Shown here: positions 1 through 6,352 of the stretch, one piece after another
How the letters are laid out: each line of letters starts with the position of its first letter
Position numbering within the stretch: position 1 is the first letter of the stretch
Position numbers and translations under genes: made by a program
Source: Candidatus Woesearchaeota archaeon
GTDB taxonomy: Archaea; Nanobdellota; Nanobdellia; Woesearchaeales; ARS49
Direction: 5' to 3'
NCBI GenBank assembly: GCA_026394935.1
Contig: JAPLZR010000015.1
Coordinates: 1 to 13,398 of the forward strand
DNA: 13,398 nucleotides
The notes under the pieces: model-generated
What the model saw: only the letters and a program-made list of their open reading frames with translations
What the model was told of the DNA's origin: nothing
The model's database searches: none

Positions 1-45
1 CTTGCATATTTAATATTTACGAGAATATATAACAGGATTTTTGTT

Positions 46-456
46 TTATTCGAGTTTGACTCGTTCAACTTCTTTTATCTCGTCAAAATCTGCATCGTCT
101 GTTATGAGGCTCTCAGCTTTGACTTCCATGCAGGATGCCGCGTGCAAAGCGTCTCTGGGATTGATTTGATAGCGCTGCATTAAGTGCAAAGCTTTTAGCG
201 AGATTGACGATATTAATGGCACGAATTTTATTGACAGCTGGTGGAGTCTGAATCCTTGTTGGATGGCTGTTTTTCTGTCTTTTTTTTGTTTCATGGCCGC
301 CCAGATGAGTTCGTCAATGGTTATCAGGGAGGTGTAAAAGGTTTCTTTTCCCTCTGCCATTCTGAGAAGTATTTCTCTTGCCTTCTGTGTTCTTGGGTCG
401 GTTTCCTCTCCGAATCCTGCAAAAAAGAAGACATTGGTATCGAGATAAGCGCTCAT
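46..456 (-). CDS. VapC-like PIN-domain ribonuclease toxin
   Basis: This is a 136-residue PIN-domain protein, the usual length for a VapC toxin. The acidic residues of the PIN active site are in order and spacing: D6 in YLDTN, E49 in TIDEL, D102 in NPRDALHAA and D120 (or D121) in ITDDADF. In the family these residues bind Mg2+/Mn2+ for cleavage of RNA, commonly tRNA or rRNA; the target here cannot be read from sequence. I use the ATG at 456 rather than the one 12 nt upstream, because it overlaps the antitoxin stop in an ATGA (456-453), which is typical of translational coupling, and because LDTN then sits at the extreme N terminus as usual. It is the second gene of a two-gene operon with the AbrB-type antitoxin. 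All catalytic positions are present, so the toxin is probably intact. Confidence 0.9.
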   Translation of the reverse strand: MSAYLDTNVFFFAGFGEETDPRTQKAREILLRMAEGKETFYTSLITIDELIWAAMKQKKDRKTAIQQGFRLHQLSIKFVPLISSISLKALHLMQRYQINPRDALHAASCMEVKAESLITDDADFDEIKEVERVKLE

Positions 457-695
457 GTTAGTGTGCAAAGCTCATCCCAGTCTACTTTTTTTGGCATTTT
501 TATTTTGTCTTTGACAGCCATTATGAACTCTAAATAAGCTTGTTTTGGGTCCTTCTTTTCTAAAACTACTTTATCTTCTTGTACTGAGAAAACAACCTCA
601 TTATGGGGGGTAATTCCTAGTAAGTCTCTTACCGGCTTTGGTATCACTACCTGTCCTTTCTCTCCAACGCTCGCAGTTAATCTTAAACTCACCAT
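453..695 (-). CDS. VapB-like AbrB/SpoVT-fold antitoxin
   Basis: An 80-residue protein with a swapped-hairpin AbrB-type DNA-binding domain at residues 3-47. The hallmark is VGEKGQVVIPKPVRDLLGI, followed by the second strand pair NEVVFSVQEDKVVLEKK. The C-terminal half (about 50-80) is charged and should be the toxin-binding tail, ending in an acidic, tryptophan-containing segment (VDWDEL). Such antitoxins dimerise, bind and repress their own promoter, and block the PIN active site. The frame stays open to a GTG at 713, but I chose the ATG at 695: it gives the standard N terminus, and a TATA box centred near 721 puts the predicted transcription start at about this ATG, so the message is probably leaderless. 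It lies directly before and overlaps the vapC-like gene. Confidence 0.88.
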   Translation of the reverse strand: MVSLRLTASVGEKGQVVIPKPVRDLLGITPHNEVVFSVQEDKVVLEKKDPKQAYLEFIMAVKDKIKMPKKVDWDELCTLT

Positions 696-714
696 GAAGT
701 ATGAAAAAGTCACA

Positions 715-727
715 CTTATTTATAATA
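715..727 (-). promoter_or_regulatory. TATA box of the vapBC-like operon
   Basis: Read on the minus strand the element is TATTATAAATAAG, with a core TTATAAAT centred near 721. The antitoxin ATG begins at 695, about 26 bp downstream, which matches the archaeal TATA-to-start distance for a leaderless transcript. The AbrB-type antitoxin would be expected to bind here, but no clear operator palindrome is visible. Confidence 0.6.
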
Positions 728-809
728 CTTTTGGTTCGTGTTGTCAATATTTCTTACAATATAGAAAATAAATACATCTAAATATCGTCACTGCCAAGTT
801 ACTACAAAA

Positions 810-824
810 CGAAACCTTTATATA
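810..824 (+). promoter_or_regulatory. BRE/TATA promoter of the 821-residue surface protein
   Basis: CGAAACC (BRE-like) is followed directly by TTTATATA at 817-824. The predicted transcription start is near 847, leaving a leader of about 13 nt that contains GGTGA at 848-852. The divergent region 714-859 otherwise holds only the vapBC promoter and AT-rich DNA; the string ACTACAAAA occurs in it twice (801 and 852). Confidence 0.6.
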
Positions 825-847
825 CTTCAAAGCCATAACTACCATCT

Positions 848-852
848 GGTGA
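848..852 (+). promoter_or_regulatory. Ribosome binding site GGTGA
   Basis: GGTGA lies 7 nt before the ATG at 860 and complements the archaeal 16S 3' end. It fixes the start so that the protein begins with a complete signal peptide. Confidence 0.6.
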
Positions 853-859
853 CTACAAA

Positions 860-3325
860 ATGAGGAAACTACTCATATTATGGACAATTTTGGCATTTTG
901 TGTTAGCGCAGCTTCTGCTCTGCAGGTTTCAAGCCCGAATCTTGCTGGAGAGCCTGGCGCTAATGTGAGCTCAACGTTTACTATTACTAATGACGCTAAT
1001 TATTTTATAACAAGGATTTCAGTTAGTTCTACTGCTGACTCTATACATAATATCCAGTTTGAAAATGCGCCTTCATCTCTTGCTCCTAATCAGTCTGCAA
1101 GTGTTATAGTGAAGGGTGCTATTCCGTCTGATTTCGCTTTTGGAAAGCGCAGTATTGGCACTATTACAGCCACTGCCACTACAGTCCTTAATGCGAAAAT
1201 TGATATCGTGACTGTTCCTTTTGGCACTCATACTTTTGTTCCTCAAAGCCAGACTCCGCAGTCTGTTACCTTGCCGGTAGCTATGTCTGCTGCTAATGAG
1301 TGTGGCCAGAATACTCCTGATCCAGGCATGCCTATAATTGGTCAGTGGCATTCTGGAACTTGCGATGGCATTAATGATATTACTGTTAAACAGCCTTATG
1401 AAGGTTCAGTTGACGGTGGCTGGGCGAGAATTCACTCTGCCAACTACACTGACTATTGGGTTGGCGCTGTGGCTATGAACTGCGGCGGACAGGTTCAAGA
1501 CGTTCCTAAAAATTGGATTAATGGCGGTAAGATTCAGACCGGTCCTGCTCTTTGTGATAACCAGATTGAATTGCAGTCTGGCGACGCTGGCTGGGTTGGC
1601 TTGTATACTAAACCTGAGGCTGATGGAGCTCTTTCGTTTGCTGTTGCTGAAAACAAGTGTGGTGGCTCTGTTGAGTCAGTGCCTTCAGGTGGAGTTGTTT
1701 TAGGAAAGGTCAGCACTGGTCCTGGTGTTTGCGATGGCAAACCAGAGGGAACTTCATATAATGGTTTAACTATTGATGCTGGCTCTATGTATGTTGTTTA
1801 TGTTCCTATTGACCATACTCCTAAGAATTTTGTTCCTATTGGAGAATTTGAAAAATTGGATAGCAGGGAATTGTCTGGCTGGGCTTTTGATAATGATACG
1901 CAGGCAACTCTTGTTAATGTTTATGTTGACAATACGTTCTGGAAGGAATTAACTGCTGATGCCAAACGCAGTGATATTTTCAACAGCGGTAAAATCCCTG
2001 ACAAATATCACGGTTTCAGGTATGAATTTAGCGACCGCGATTTGGAAGCTTTCGGCAATGGCAATCATACTTTCAATGTTTATGCTGTTGACGCTTCTGT
2101 TAGCGATAGTTATCTGTTGCTTAACGGCAGTCCTAAAGTTTTGACCGTCGTATTGCCTCAGCAGACTAACACGACAAGCACTTCAAATGCGACTCAGCCT
2201 GCTTCAAATACAACGCAGCCTGTTACGGTTTCTGCTTCAGCAACATTGTTTATGGAGAATACTAAGCAGATAATTAATACAACCAATACCACTGCAACTA
2301 ACACCACTGCGGCCAATACCACAACTACTACAACCAGTACCACGAGCACTGATTATGGCAGCCTGTTGATTGACCGTGTGAAGATTAATTGCAATAAATT
2401 GACGACTGTTACCGAGGGCGCTAACATTAACGCAGCTCCTGGCCAGCTTTGTAATTTGACTGTAAAGGTCAAGAACACTGGCAGCAGGGATATCGAGGAT
2501 ATTTTCATTGAAGCTGATCCTGACAACAGCGATGTTGAAGGTGATTCTGCTGATATTTCAAGCCTTGATTCAGGCGATTATGAGGAAGAGATTTTGGAGT
2601 TGAGCATCGACGGTGAAGCTGAGGACGGTGAAGTCGAAGTTACATTGACTGCTGAGGGCGAGGATGACCATGGTGTTATGCGTTCTGATACTTTCACGTT
2701 CACTTTGGAAATCGAGCGTTCAAAGCACGATTTGCAGATTACAAAGATTGTTGTAGTTCCTAAAGAAGCTAAATTGTGCGAGGTTTCCCGCATTGACGTT
2801 ACTGTTTATGTCGAGAACAAAGGTCAGGATGATGAGGATGAGGCAGCTGTTGAGTTGTCTGTTCCTGGTTTGGGCTTTGTCAAGAAGACAAGCGTCTATA
2901 TTGGAGAGGGCGAGGAACAGCGTATTTATTTCAGTATTCCTGTTAGTTCAAAATCGTCTGCTGGCACTTTCAAGGCTGCTGCTAAGAGCTTTTACGATAC
3001 AGTTGCTCTGAGCGACAGCTTGACTGCTGATATTGTTGCATTGAAGTGTGAGCAGAAGAAGGAGACTGTTAACTTGGAGCCTCTTGTTGTGATTCCGCCT
3101 CGTATTGATGGCGAGAATGATACTGTTTACGTTCCTCCGGCTGAAGAGCAGGGCTCAGGCTGGTTTGGAAGCGCGGTTTTGACTGGCGTGCTCGTATTGG
3201 CTAACTTGGTTGCTTTGACTGTTCTTGGAGTTATGGCTTATGGTTATTTCAAGAAGCCTGAATTCGAAGAGCAGTACGAGGACAATAAGCCTGTTGAGGA
3301 ATTCAAGGTTAAGGATTATTATTAA
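860..3325 (+). CDS. Large modular S-layer-like surface protein with C-terminal membrane anchor
   Basis: An 821-residue predicted cell-surface protein. Residues 1-20 are a signal peptide (MRKLLILWTILAFC... cut after ASA). Residues 21-120 form an N-terminal beta domain shared with the paralogue at 10874. Residues 140-295 carry three copies of a cysteine-pair repeat (C148/C168, C208/C232, C267/C291). Residues 325-430 resemble the beta domain of bacterial secreted proteins with SGWAFDND and YHGFRYEF motifs. Residues 435-498 are a Thr/Asn-rich linker with seven N-X-T sequons. Residues 500-732 are two Ig-like beta domains with paired cysteines (C511/C531, C640/C730), again shared with the paralogue and like archaeal proteins annotated as putative S-layer. 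A membrane helix at about 771-796 is followed by an acidic cytosolic tail. It has its own promoter and RBS and probably shares a transcript with the kinase 11 nt downstream. The surface role is firm; an actual lattice-forming S-layer role is inference. Confidence 0.85.
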   Translation: MRKLLILWTILAFCVSAASALQVSSPNLAGEPGANVSSTFTITNDANYFITRISVSSTADSIHNIQFENAPSSLAPNQSASVIVKGAIPSDFAFGKRSIGTITATATTVLNAKIDIVTVPFGTHTFVPQSQTPQSVTLPVAMSAANECGQNTPDPGMPIIGQWHSGTCDGINDITVKQPYEGSVDGGWARIHSANYTDYWVGAVAMNCGGQVQDVPKNWINGGKIQTGPALCDNQIELQSGDAGWVGLYTKPEADGALSFAVAENKCGGSVESVPSGGVVLGKVSTGPGVCDGKPEGTSYNGLTIDAGSMYVVYVPIDHTPKNFVPIGEFEKLDSRELSGWAFDNDTQATLVNVYVDNTFWKELTADAKRSDIFNSGKIPDKYHGFRYEFSDRDLEAFGNGNHTFNVYAVDASVSDSYLLLNGSPKVLTVVLPQQTNTTSTSNATQPASNTTQPVTVSASATLFMENTKQIINTTNTTATNTTAANTTTTTTSTTSTDYGSLLIDRVKINCNKLTTVTEGANINAAPGQLCNLTVKVKNTGSRDIEDIFIEADPDNSDVEGDSADISSLDSGDYEEEILELSIDGEAEDGEVEVTLTAEGEDDHGVMRSDTFTFTLEIERSKHDLQITKIVVVPKEAKLCEVSRIDVTVYVENKGQDDEDEAAVELSVPGLGFVKKTSVYIGEGEEQRIYFSIPVSSKSSAGTFKAAAKSFYDTVALSDSLTADIVALKCEQKKETVNLEPLVVIPPRIDGENDTVYVPPAEEQGSGWFGSAVLTGVLVLANLVALTVLGVMAYGYFKKPEFEEQYEDNKPVEEFKVKDYY

Positions 3326-3336
3326 TTTTTTATTTG

Positions 3337-4152
3337 ATGGGTCGTGTCATGAAAACGCAATTGTATCCTGGAACGCGTCTCGGTCTTTATGAGATTGTTT
3401 CTGCACAGGGAAACGAGGGCGTGCCGTCTGTTTATAAGGCGAAGCGTGTCGGTTCTGATGATTATTTTGCTCTGAAGGTTCATTCTAAGTGTTCTTTCGA
3501 GGAACTCAAAGCACTTCATAAAGAGGTTGCAGTTGGCAGGACTCTTGGAAATCATCCTAATATTGTTTCTGTGCACGGGCTTGAAAAGGAGGCTGATTTG
3601 TTTTATCTTGTCATGGATTTTGTTTATGGTCAGAGTGTTGACGATATTGTTAATGAAGAAAAGGCAGTTCCTCCAAAGCTTGCTTTGGCGATTGCGCGTG
3701 ATGTTGCTGCTGGTTTGGATTACGCACATGGCAAGGGCATCATTCACAGGGATGTGAAGTCTGCCAACATACTTTTTGATGGAAATAAAGCATTGCTGTT
3801 TGACTTCGGTCTCGCTCACGCTCCGGGTTTTCCCCCAAATGGCGTTGTCGGAAGCATAGGATTTATTCCGCCTGAATATTCTTATGATGTAAAGCCCGAT
3901 GTTCGTGGCGATGTTTATTCTTTAGGTGTTGCGATTTTGCATATGCTGGCTGGCGCTGATTTTGTCAGGAGTCCTGAGTTTGGGAGTATTCACAATAAGA
4001 GAGACTACAAAGCGATTGTCTCAAAGACTCGTGCTGTTCCTGGTGTTTTAAGAACTGTTCTTTTGAAGGCTGTTGATGCTGAGCCGGATAATCGTTACAA
4101 ATCAGCAGGCGAGTTTGCAGAAGCATTAGAACGTGTCTTGAAAAAGATTTAA
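3337..4152 (+). CDS. Hanks-type (PknB-like) Ser/Thr protein kinase, cytosolic
   Basis: A 271-residue protein that is a kinase domain and little else. Catalytic elements are visible: Lys47 in YFALKVH, the helix-C Glu63 in LHKEVAVG, HRDVKSAN with D139, K141 and N144, DFG with D156, GFIPPEY in place of APE, and DVYSLGVAILHML. The substrates of such kinases are Ser/Thr (less often Tyr) side chains of proteins. The nucleotide loop is unusual: GNEGVPSV keeps only the first glycine of GxGxxGxV and has proline at the third. There is no membrane segment or sensor domain, unlike bacterial PknB. The start is uncertain: ATG at 3337 is used, ATG at 3349 is equally possible, and a TTG at 3334 also lies in frame. 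The gene starts 11 nt after the surface-protein stop without its own promoter, so the two are probably cotranscribed. An active kinase is likely but not certain. Confidence 0.9.
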   Translation: MGRVMKTQLYPGTRLGLYEIVSAQGNEGVPSVYKAKRVGSDDYFALKVHSKCSFEELKALHKEVAVGRTLGNHPNIVSVHGLEKEADLFYLVMDFVYGQSVDDIVNEEKAVPPKLALAIARDVAAGLDYAHGKGIIHRDVKSANILFDGNKALLFDFGLAHAPGFPPNGVVGSIGFIPPEYSYDVKPDVRGDVYSLGVAILHMLAGADFVRSPEFGSIHNKRDYKAIVSKTRAVPGVLRTVLLKAVDAEPDNRYKSAGEFAEALERVLKKI

Positions 4153-4364
4153 TCCTCTTCAGGAACTTCGTCTTTTTTGCCGATTTCTTTTAATTTCTTT
4201 GTTACTGCTATTTTTTGCTTGCATTTGGCGCATTCGAAGACTAGTGCTTTTCCGCATTTTGGGCATTTTTCCTTGAATGCCCAGCACATTACGTGTCCTT
4301 TGTCTATTGTTCGTCTTGTGAAGTAGACGCATTCGTCAACTGATTCTGGTTGTTTGAGCGGCAT
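4149..4364 (-). CDS. Short archaeal zinc-ribbon protein
   Basis: A 71-residue protein with a four-cysteine zinc ribbon, C34-x2-C37-x7-C45-x2-C48, plus C12 (DECVYF) and C27 (VMCWAF). The N-terminal part with ECVYFTRRTI and KCPKCGKAL, and the end FECAKCKQKIAVTKKLKE, resemble the two ends of a longer archaeal multi-zinc-ribbon family of unknown function that I recall; the middle of that family seems to be absent here. The role is unknown; nucleic-acid or protein binding is the general expectation for zinc ribbons. Its stop codon is shared with that of the kinase, the TTAA at 4149-4152 supplying TAA on both strands. It diverges from the methyltransferase gene, with one TATA element between them and no ribosome site before its ATG. 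Confidence 0.75.
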   Translation of the reverse strand: MPLKQPESVDECVYFTRRTIDKGHVMCWAFKEKCPKCGKALVFECAKCKQKIAVTKKLKEIGKKDEVPEED

Positions 4365-4385
4365 AACTCTTGATTATGCCAAATG

Positions 4386-4395
4386 ATTTTTAAAG
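4386..4395. promoter_or_regulatory. Symmetric TATA element serving two divergent leaderless genes
   Basis: ATTTTTAAAG contains the palindrome TTTAAA at 4389-4394. Its centre is about 25.5 bp before the plus-strand ATG at 4417 and about 27.5 bp before the minus-strand ATG at 4364. Both distances fit archaeal TATA-to-start spacing, neither gene has a Shine-Dalgarno sequence, and no second TATA candidate is present in the 52-bp gap. Confidence 0.55.
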
Positions 4396-4416
4396 TTTGC
4401 GTACATACTGGCTTTT

Positions 4417-4908
4417 ATGGAAGGTGGTTATTACGATCAGATTGCTTCTGGTTATGATGAGCTTCATGGCGAGGAGCAGTTGAGCAAGGCCAAGTTTATT
4501 CTGCAGAATCTCGAGGTTAAGCCTTCTGATGTTTTGCTGGATGTCGGCTGTGGCACTGCCCGTGCCTTGTCTGTTTTTGGCTGTGAGAAAGTCGGAATTG
4601 ACCCTTCTTTTGAGCTGTTGAAGCTTGCCAAGATTCCTGTTGTACAGGGTGTTGCTGAGAAGCTTCCTTTTCCTGCTAATGCGTTTGATGTTGTTCTTTC
4701 AATAACTGCCATTCACCATTTTTCCGACATTAAACAGGCTTTGTTGGAGATGATGCGTGTTTCAAGACGTGATGTAGTAATCTCTGTTTTCAAGAAGGCT
4801 CAGAAGTTTAAGGAGATTGAAGAAGCGATTATGTCAGCTTTGCCGGTTCACAAGCGGATTGAGGAGACGTATGATGTTGTGTTTCTTGCCCGGAAAACTT
4901 TTGGTTGA
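4417..4908 (+). CDS. Class I SAM-dependent methyltransferase (UbiE/Methyltransf_11 type)
   Basis: A compact 163-residue methyltransferase. Motif I is VLLDVGCGTA (residues 39-48), the acidic end of strand 2 is GIDPS, motif III-like residues are EKLPFPANAFDVV, and SITAIHHFSD follows as in UbiE-like enzymes. These bind S-adenosylmethionine; the methyl acceptor cannot be told from sequence. An N-terminal YYDQIASGYDELHG helix, which closes over the cofactor in this family, is present, so the start is good. It is shorter than the usual 200-250 residues because the C-terminal cap region is small. The gene appears leaderless, sharing a bidirectional TATA element with the zinc-ribbon gene. Its last 80 bp overlap the tail of the converging gene at 4829-5503. 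Confidence 0.85.
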   Translation: MEGGYYDQIASGYDELHGEEQLSKAKFILQNLEVKPSDVLLDVGCGTARALSVFGCEKVGIDPSFELLKLAKIPVVQGVAEKLPFPANAFDVVLSITAIHHFSDIKQALLEMMRVSRRDVVISVFKKAQKFKEIEEAIMSALPVHKRIEETYDVVFLARKTFG

Positions 4909-5503
4909 AATGGTGGTGTACCCATATGTCAAACAGGTTGAATAGTTTCTCGTGTTCTTCTTTTGTCATTCTTATGTCAAGATGGCACAGGTAAAGCTTG
5001 TCGTCGCTTTCTATGTCATATCTTAATGCCAGGGTTCCGTCCTCTCTGCTTATTGACTGGTGCGCAAAAACATACGAAGCATCTGTTCTTCCTAAAGTCT
5101 GATTTAGCATTAAGCCCCCTCTTGTTTTGAATCCTTTCTGCGCCCAGGAGTCTTTTGTGTTTATCTGTACATAGCCCGGTCTTAGGTATCTTATGAATTT
5201 GAGTGCTACTGGCTGGATTTTTTTTCCCGGAATTTTCATTTCCAATTCTGGCATTTTTTTGAAATCAAGCGTGCAGGTGTATACTTGTCCGTCTTTTTCA
5301 TAGCTGTAGCTTCCTAGCAGAGTTTTCTGTCTTAGGACTGATAAATGGAAGTAGTCTGCTTGCTCGCCGCGGTACTCTACTTTTTCTAATCTGAGCTCTT
5401 TCGGGATTCTTGCTTCCAGTTCTTTCCTGAACTGTTCTGCTGCGCCTCTTGTTTCTAATTCAAATGCGTCCCTTGTTTCTAATTCAAACTCTAATCTGTC
5501 CAT
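4829..5503 (-). CDS. Unrecognised 224-residue cytosolic protein
   Basis: I do not recognise this protein. It has no signal peptide or membrane segment. Residues 6-21 are a tandem duplicate FELETRDA/FELETRGA followed by a charged helix. The rest alternates beta-like stretches (YSYEKDGQVYTCTLDF near 80-95, LRYDIESDDKLYLCHLDI near 165-185) with a C-terminal helix and WVHHHF. The two beta stretches look like each other (Y...D..LYxCxLDx), so the protein may have two related halves. The last 25 or so residues, rich in Q, H, T and S, are encoded antisense to the methyltransferase gene and look like read-through rather than fold. The frame is open to 5566, but I chose the ATG at 5503 because a TATA box centred near 5528 gives a leaderless start there. 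Confidence 0.7.
   Translation of the reverse strand: MDRLEFELETRDAFELETRGAAEQFRKELEARIPKELRLEKVEYRGEQADYFHLSVLRQKTLLGSYSYEKDGQVYTCTLDFKKMPELEMKIPGKKIQPVALKFIRYLRPGYVQINTKDSWAQKGFKTRGGLMLNQTLGRTDASYVFAHQSISREDGTLALRYDIESDDKLYLCHLDIRMTKEEHEKLFNLFDIWVHHHFNQKFSGQETQHHTSPQSACEPAKLT
5441..5488 (-). repeat. 24-bp tandem duplication inside a coding region
   Basis: Positions 5441-5464 and 5465-5488 match at 22 of 24 bases. They encode FELETRGA and FELETRDA in the 224-residue protein, so the duplication is in frame and adds eight residues near the N terminus. Confidence 0.85.
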
Positions 5504-5521
5504 ATTGGAGTGGCTTTTAAG

Positions 5522-5534
5522 GTTTATATTAAAA
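5522..5534 (-). promoter_or_regulatory. TATA box of the 224-residue protein gene
   Basis: On the minus strand the element reads TTTTAATATAAAC, centred near 5528, 25-26 bp before the ATG at 5503. There is no ribosome site, which fits a leaderless transcript. Confidence 0.5.
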
Positions 5535-5540
5535 TCTTTT

Positions 5541-5557
5541 GAGAAATGTTTAAATAA
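5541..5557 (+). promoter_or_regulatory. BRE/TATA promoter of the DUF1189-HAD-flavoprotein operon
   Basis: GAGAAATG (BRE-like) precedes TTTAAATAA at 5549-5557, centred at 5553, exactly 26 bp before the ATG at 5579. The gene appears leaderless. The string GAAATGTTTAAATA also occurs in the promoter at 10813-10826. Confidence 0.7.
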
Positions 5558-5578
5558 CCTAATCACGGCTTATATTAT

Positions 5579-6352
5579 ATGCGTGTTCCGGAGTTCATAA
5601 AAGAGGTTGTCTGGTCGTTTTACCCGCCAAGGTATCATCAGCTTGCTGAAAAGCCTTTTACTAAAAGCTTGTATTTCATGAGCAAGGTTCTTCTTATTGC
5701 GTTCATTCTTGCAGGCATCTTGTTTGTTCCAAGGCTTTTCCTGCTGAAGGATAATATTGAGAGTGAGCTTTCAAAGTTTGATGTTTTCTCTTTGTCTGGT
5801 AACGTGTCTCAGTCTTCTCCTGTGGCGATTCCCAGGCATAATCCTTGGGTTGTTGTTGACTTTAATGCTAATCTTTCTATGACTAAGGAGATTTTTGTTG
5901 TTGACAAGGACACCATTAAGTATCGTTTTATTTCTCCTAAGAGTATTCCTCGTGAGCAGTTGAAGGACTGGTCTGCTAATAAGCCGCGGGTGAGTGGTTT
6001 CTTGTCTGCTTTGCTGATTATGATGCTTCCAGGCATTGCTTTATTGCTTTTCATTCGCATGTGGCTGAAGTATTTCGTTATGATTCTGGTGTTTGGCACT
6101 TTCTTCTTCATTATTATGGAATTGTCGAGGTATCGTTTGCGTTGGAAGCAGATGTTGAATATTGCAGCTCATGCTTTGACTGCTATTATTCTTGTTGAGG
6201 TTGTTTCCGCTTCTATTACTACTGTTTTCCTGATTCCTGTTATGCGTTTCCTCGGATTGAACGTTTATGCCGTGACCACTCTTGCTTTTGCTGTTTTGAT
6301 GGTTATGGGCATTGTTGGTTATTATATTGAGGATTATCGCCGTAAAAGATGA
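5579..6352 (+). CDS. DUF1189-like multi-spanning membrane protein
   Basis: A 257-residue integral membrane protein. A short cytosolic start with WSFYPPRYHQLAEKP leads into a first membrane helix at about 36-55. An external domain of about 80 residues (56-140) carries alternating beta-like segments (NPWVVVDFNAN, KEIFVVDKDTIKYRFISP). Four hydrophobic helices follow at about 141-159, 163-182, 192-219 and 228-249, then a basic tail RRKR. The aromatic-proline opening and the helix-loop-helix layout resemble the DUF1189 family, whose function is unknown. It is the leaderless first gene of an operon; its TGA lies inside the ATGA that begins the HAD gene, so the two are probably coupled. A role in the membrane is firm, the family assignment is moderate. 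Confidence 0.7.
   Translation: MRVPEFIKEVVWSFYPPRYHQLAEKPFTKSLYFMSKVLLIAFILAGILFVPRLFLLKDNIESELSKFDVFSLSGNVSQSSPVAIPRHNPWVVVDFNANLSMTKEIFVVDKDTIKYRFISPKSIPREQLKDWSANKPRVSGFLSALLIMMLPGIALLLFIRMWLKYFVMILVFGTFFFIIMELSRYRLRWKQMLNIAAHALTAIILVEVVSASITTVFLIPVMRFLGLNVYAVTTLAFAVLMVMGIVGYYIEDYRRKR

Noticed and set aside
241..537. Plus-strand open frame across the toxin-antitoxin pair
   Set aside because: Shadow of the PIN-domain gene; Ser/Phe/Leu-rich composition and no promoter.
46..695. The toxin-antitoxin pair as part of a larger defence island
   Set aside because: No other defence genes, mobile elements or attachment sites are visible nearby; VapBC pairs are common as isolated loci in archaea.
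2160..2360. Low-complexity Thr/Asn segment as a DNA microsatellite
   Set aside because: Codons for Thr and Asn are mixed (ACA, ACC, ACT, ACG), so it is selected at protein level as a glycosylated linker, not a simple nucleotide repeat.
3322..3819. A 165-codon open frame antisense to the kinase gene
   Set aside because: The kinase motifs HRD and DFG on the other strand are decisive; this frame has no recognisable features.
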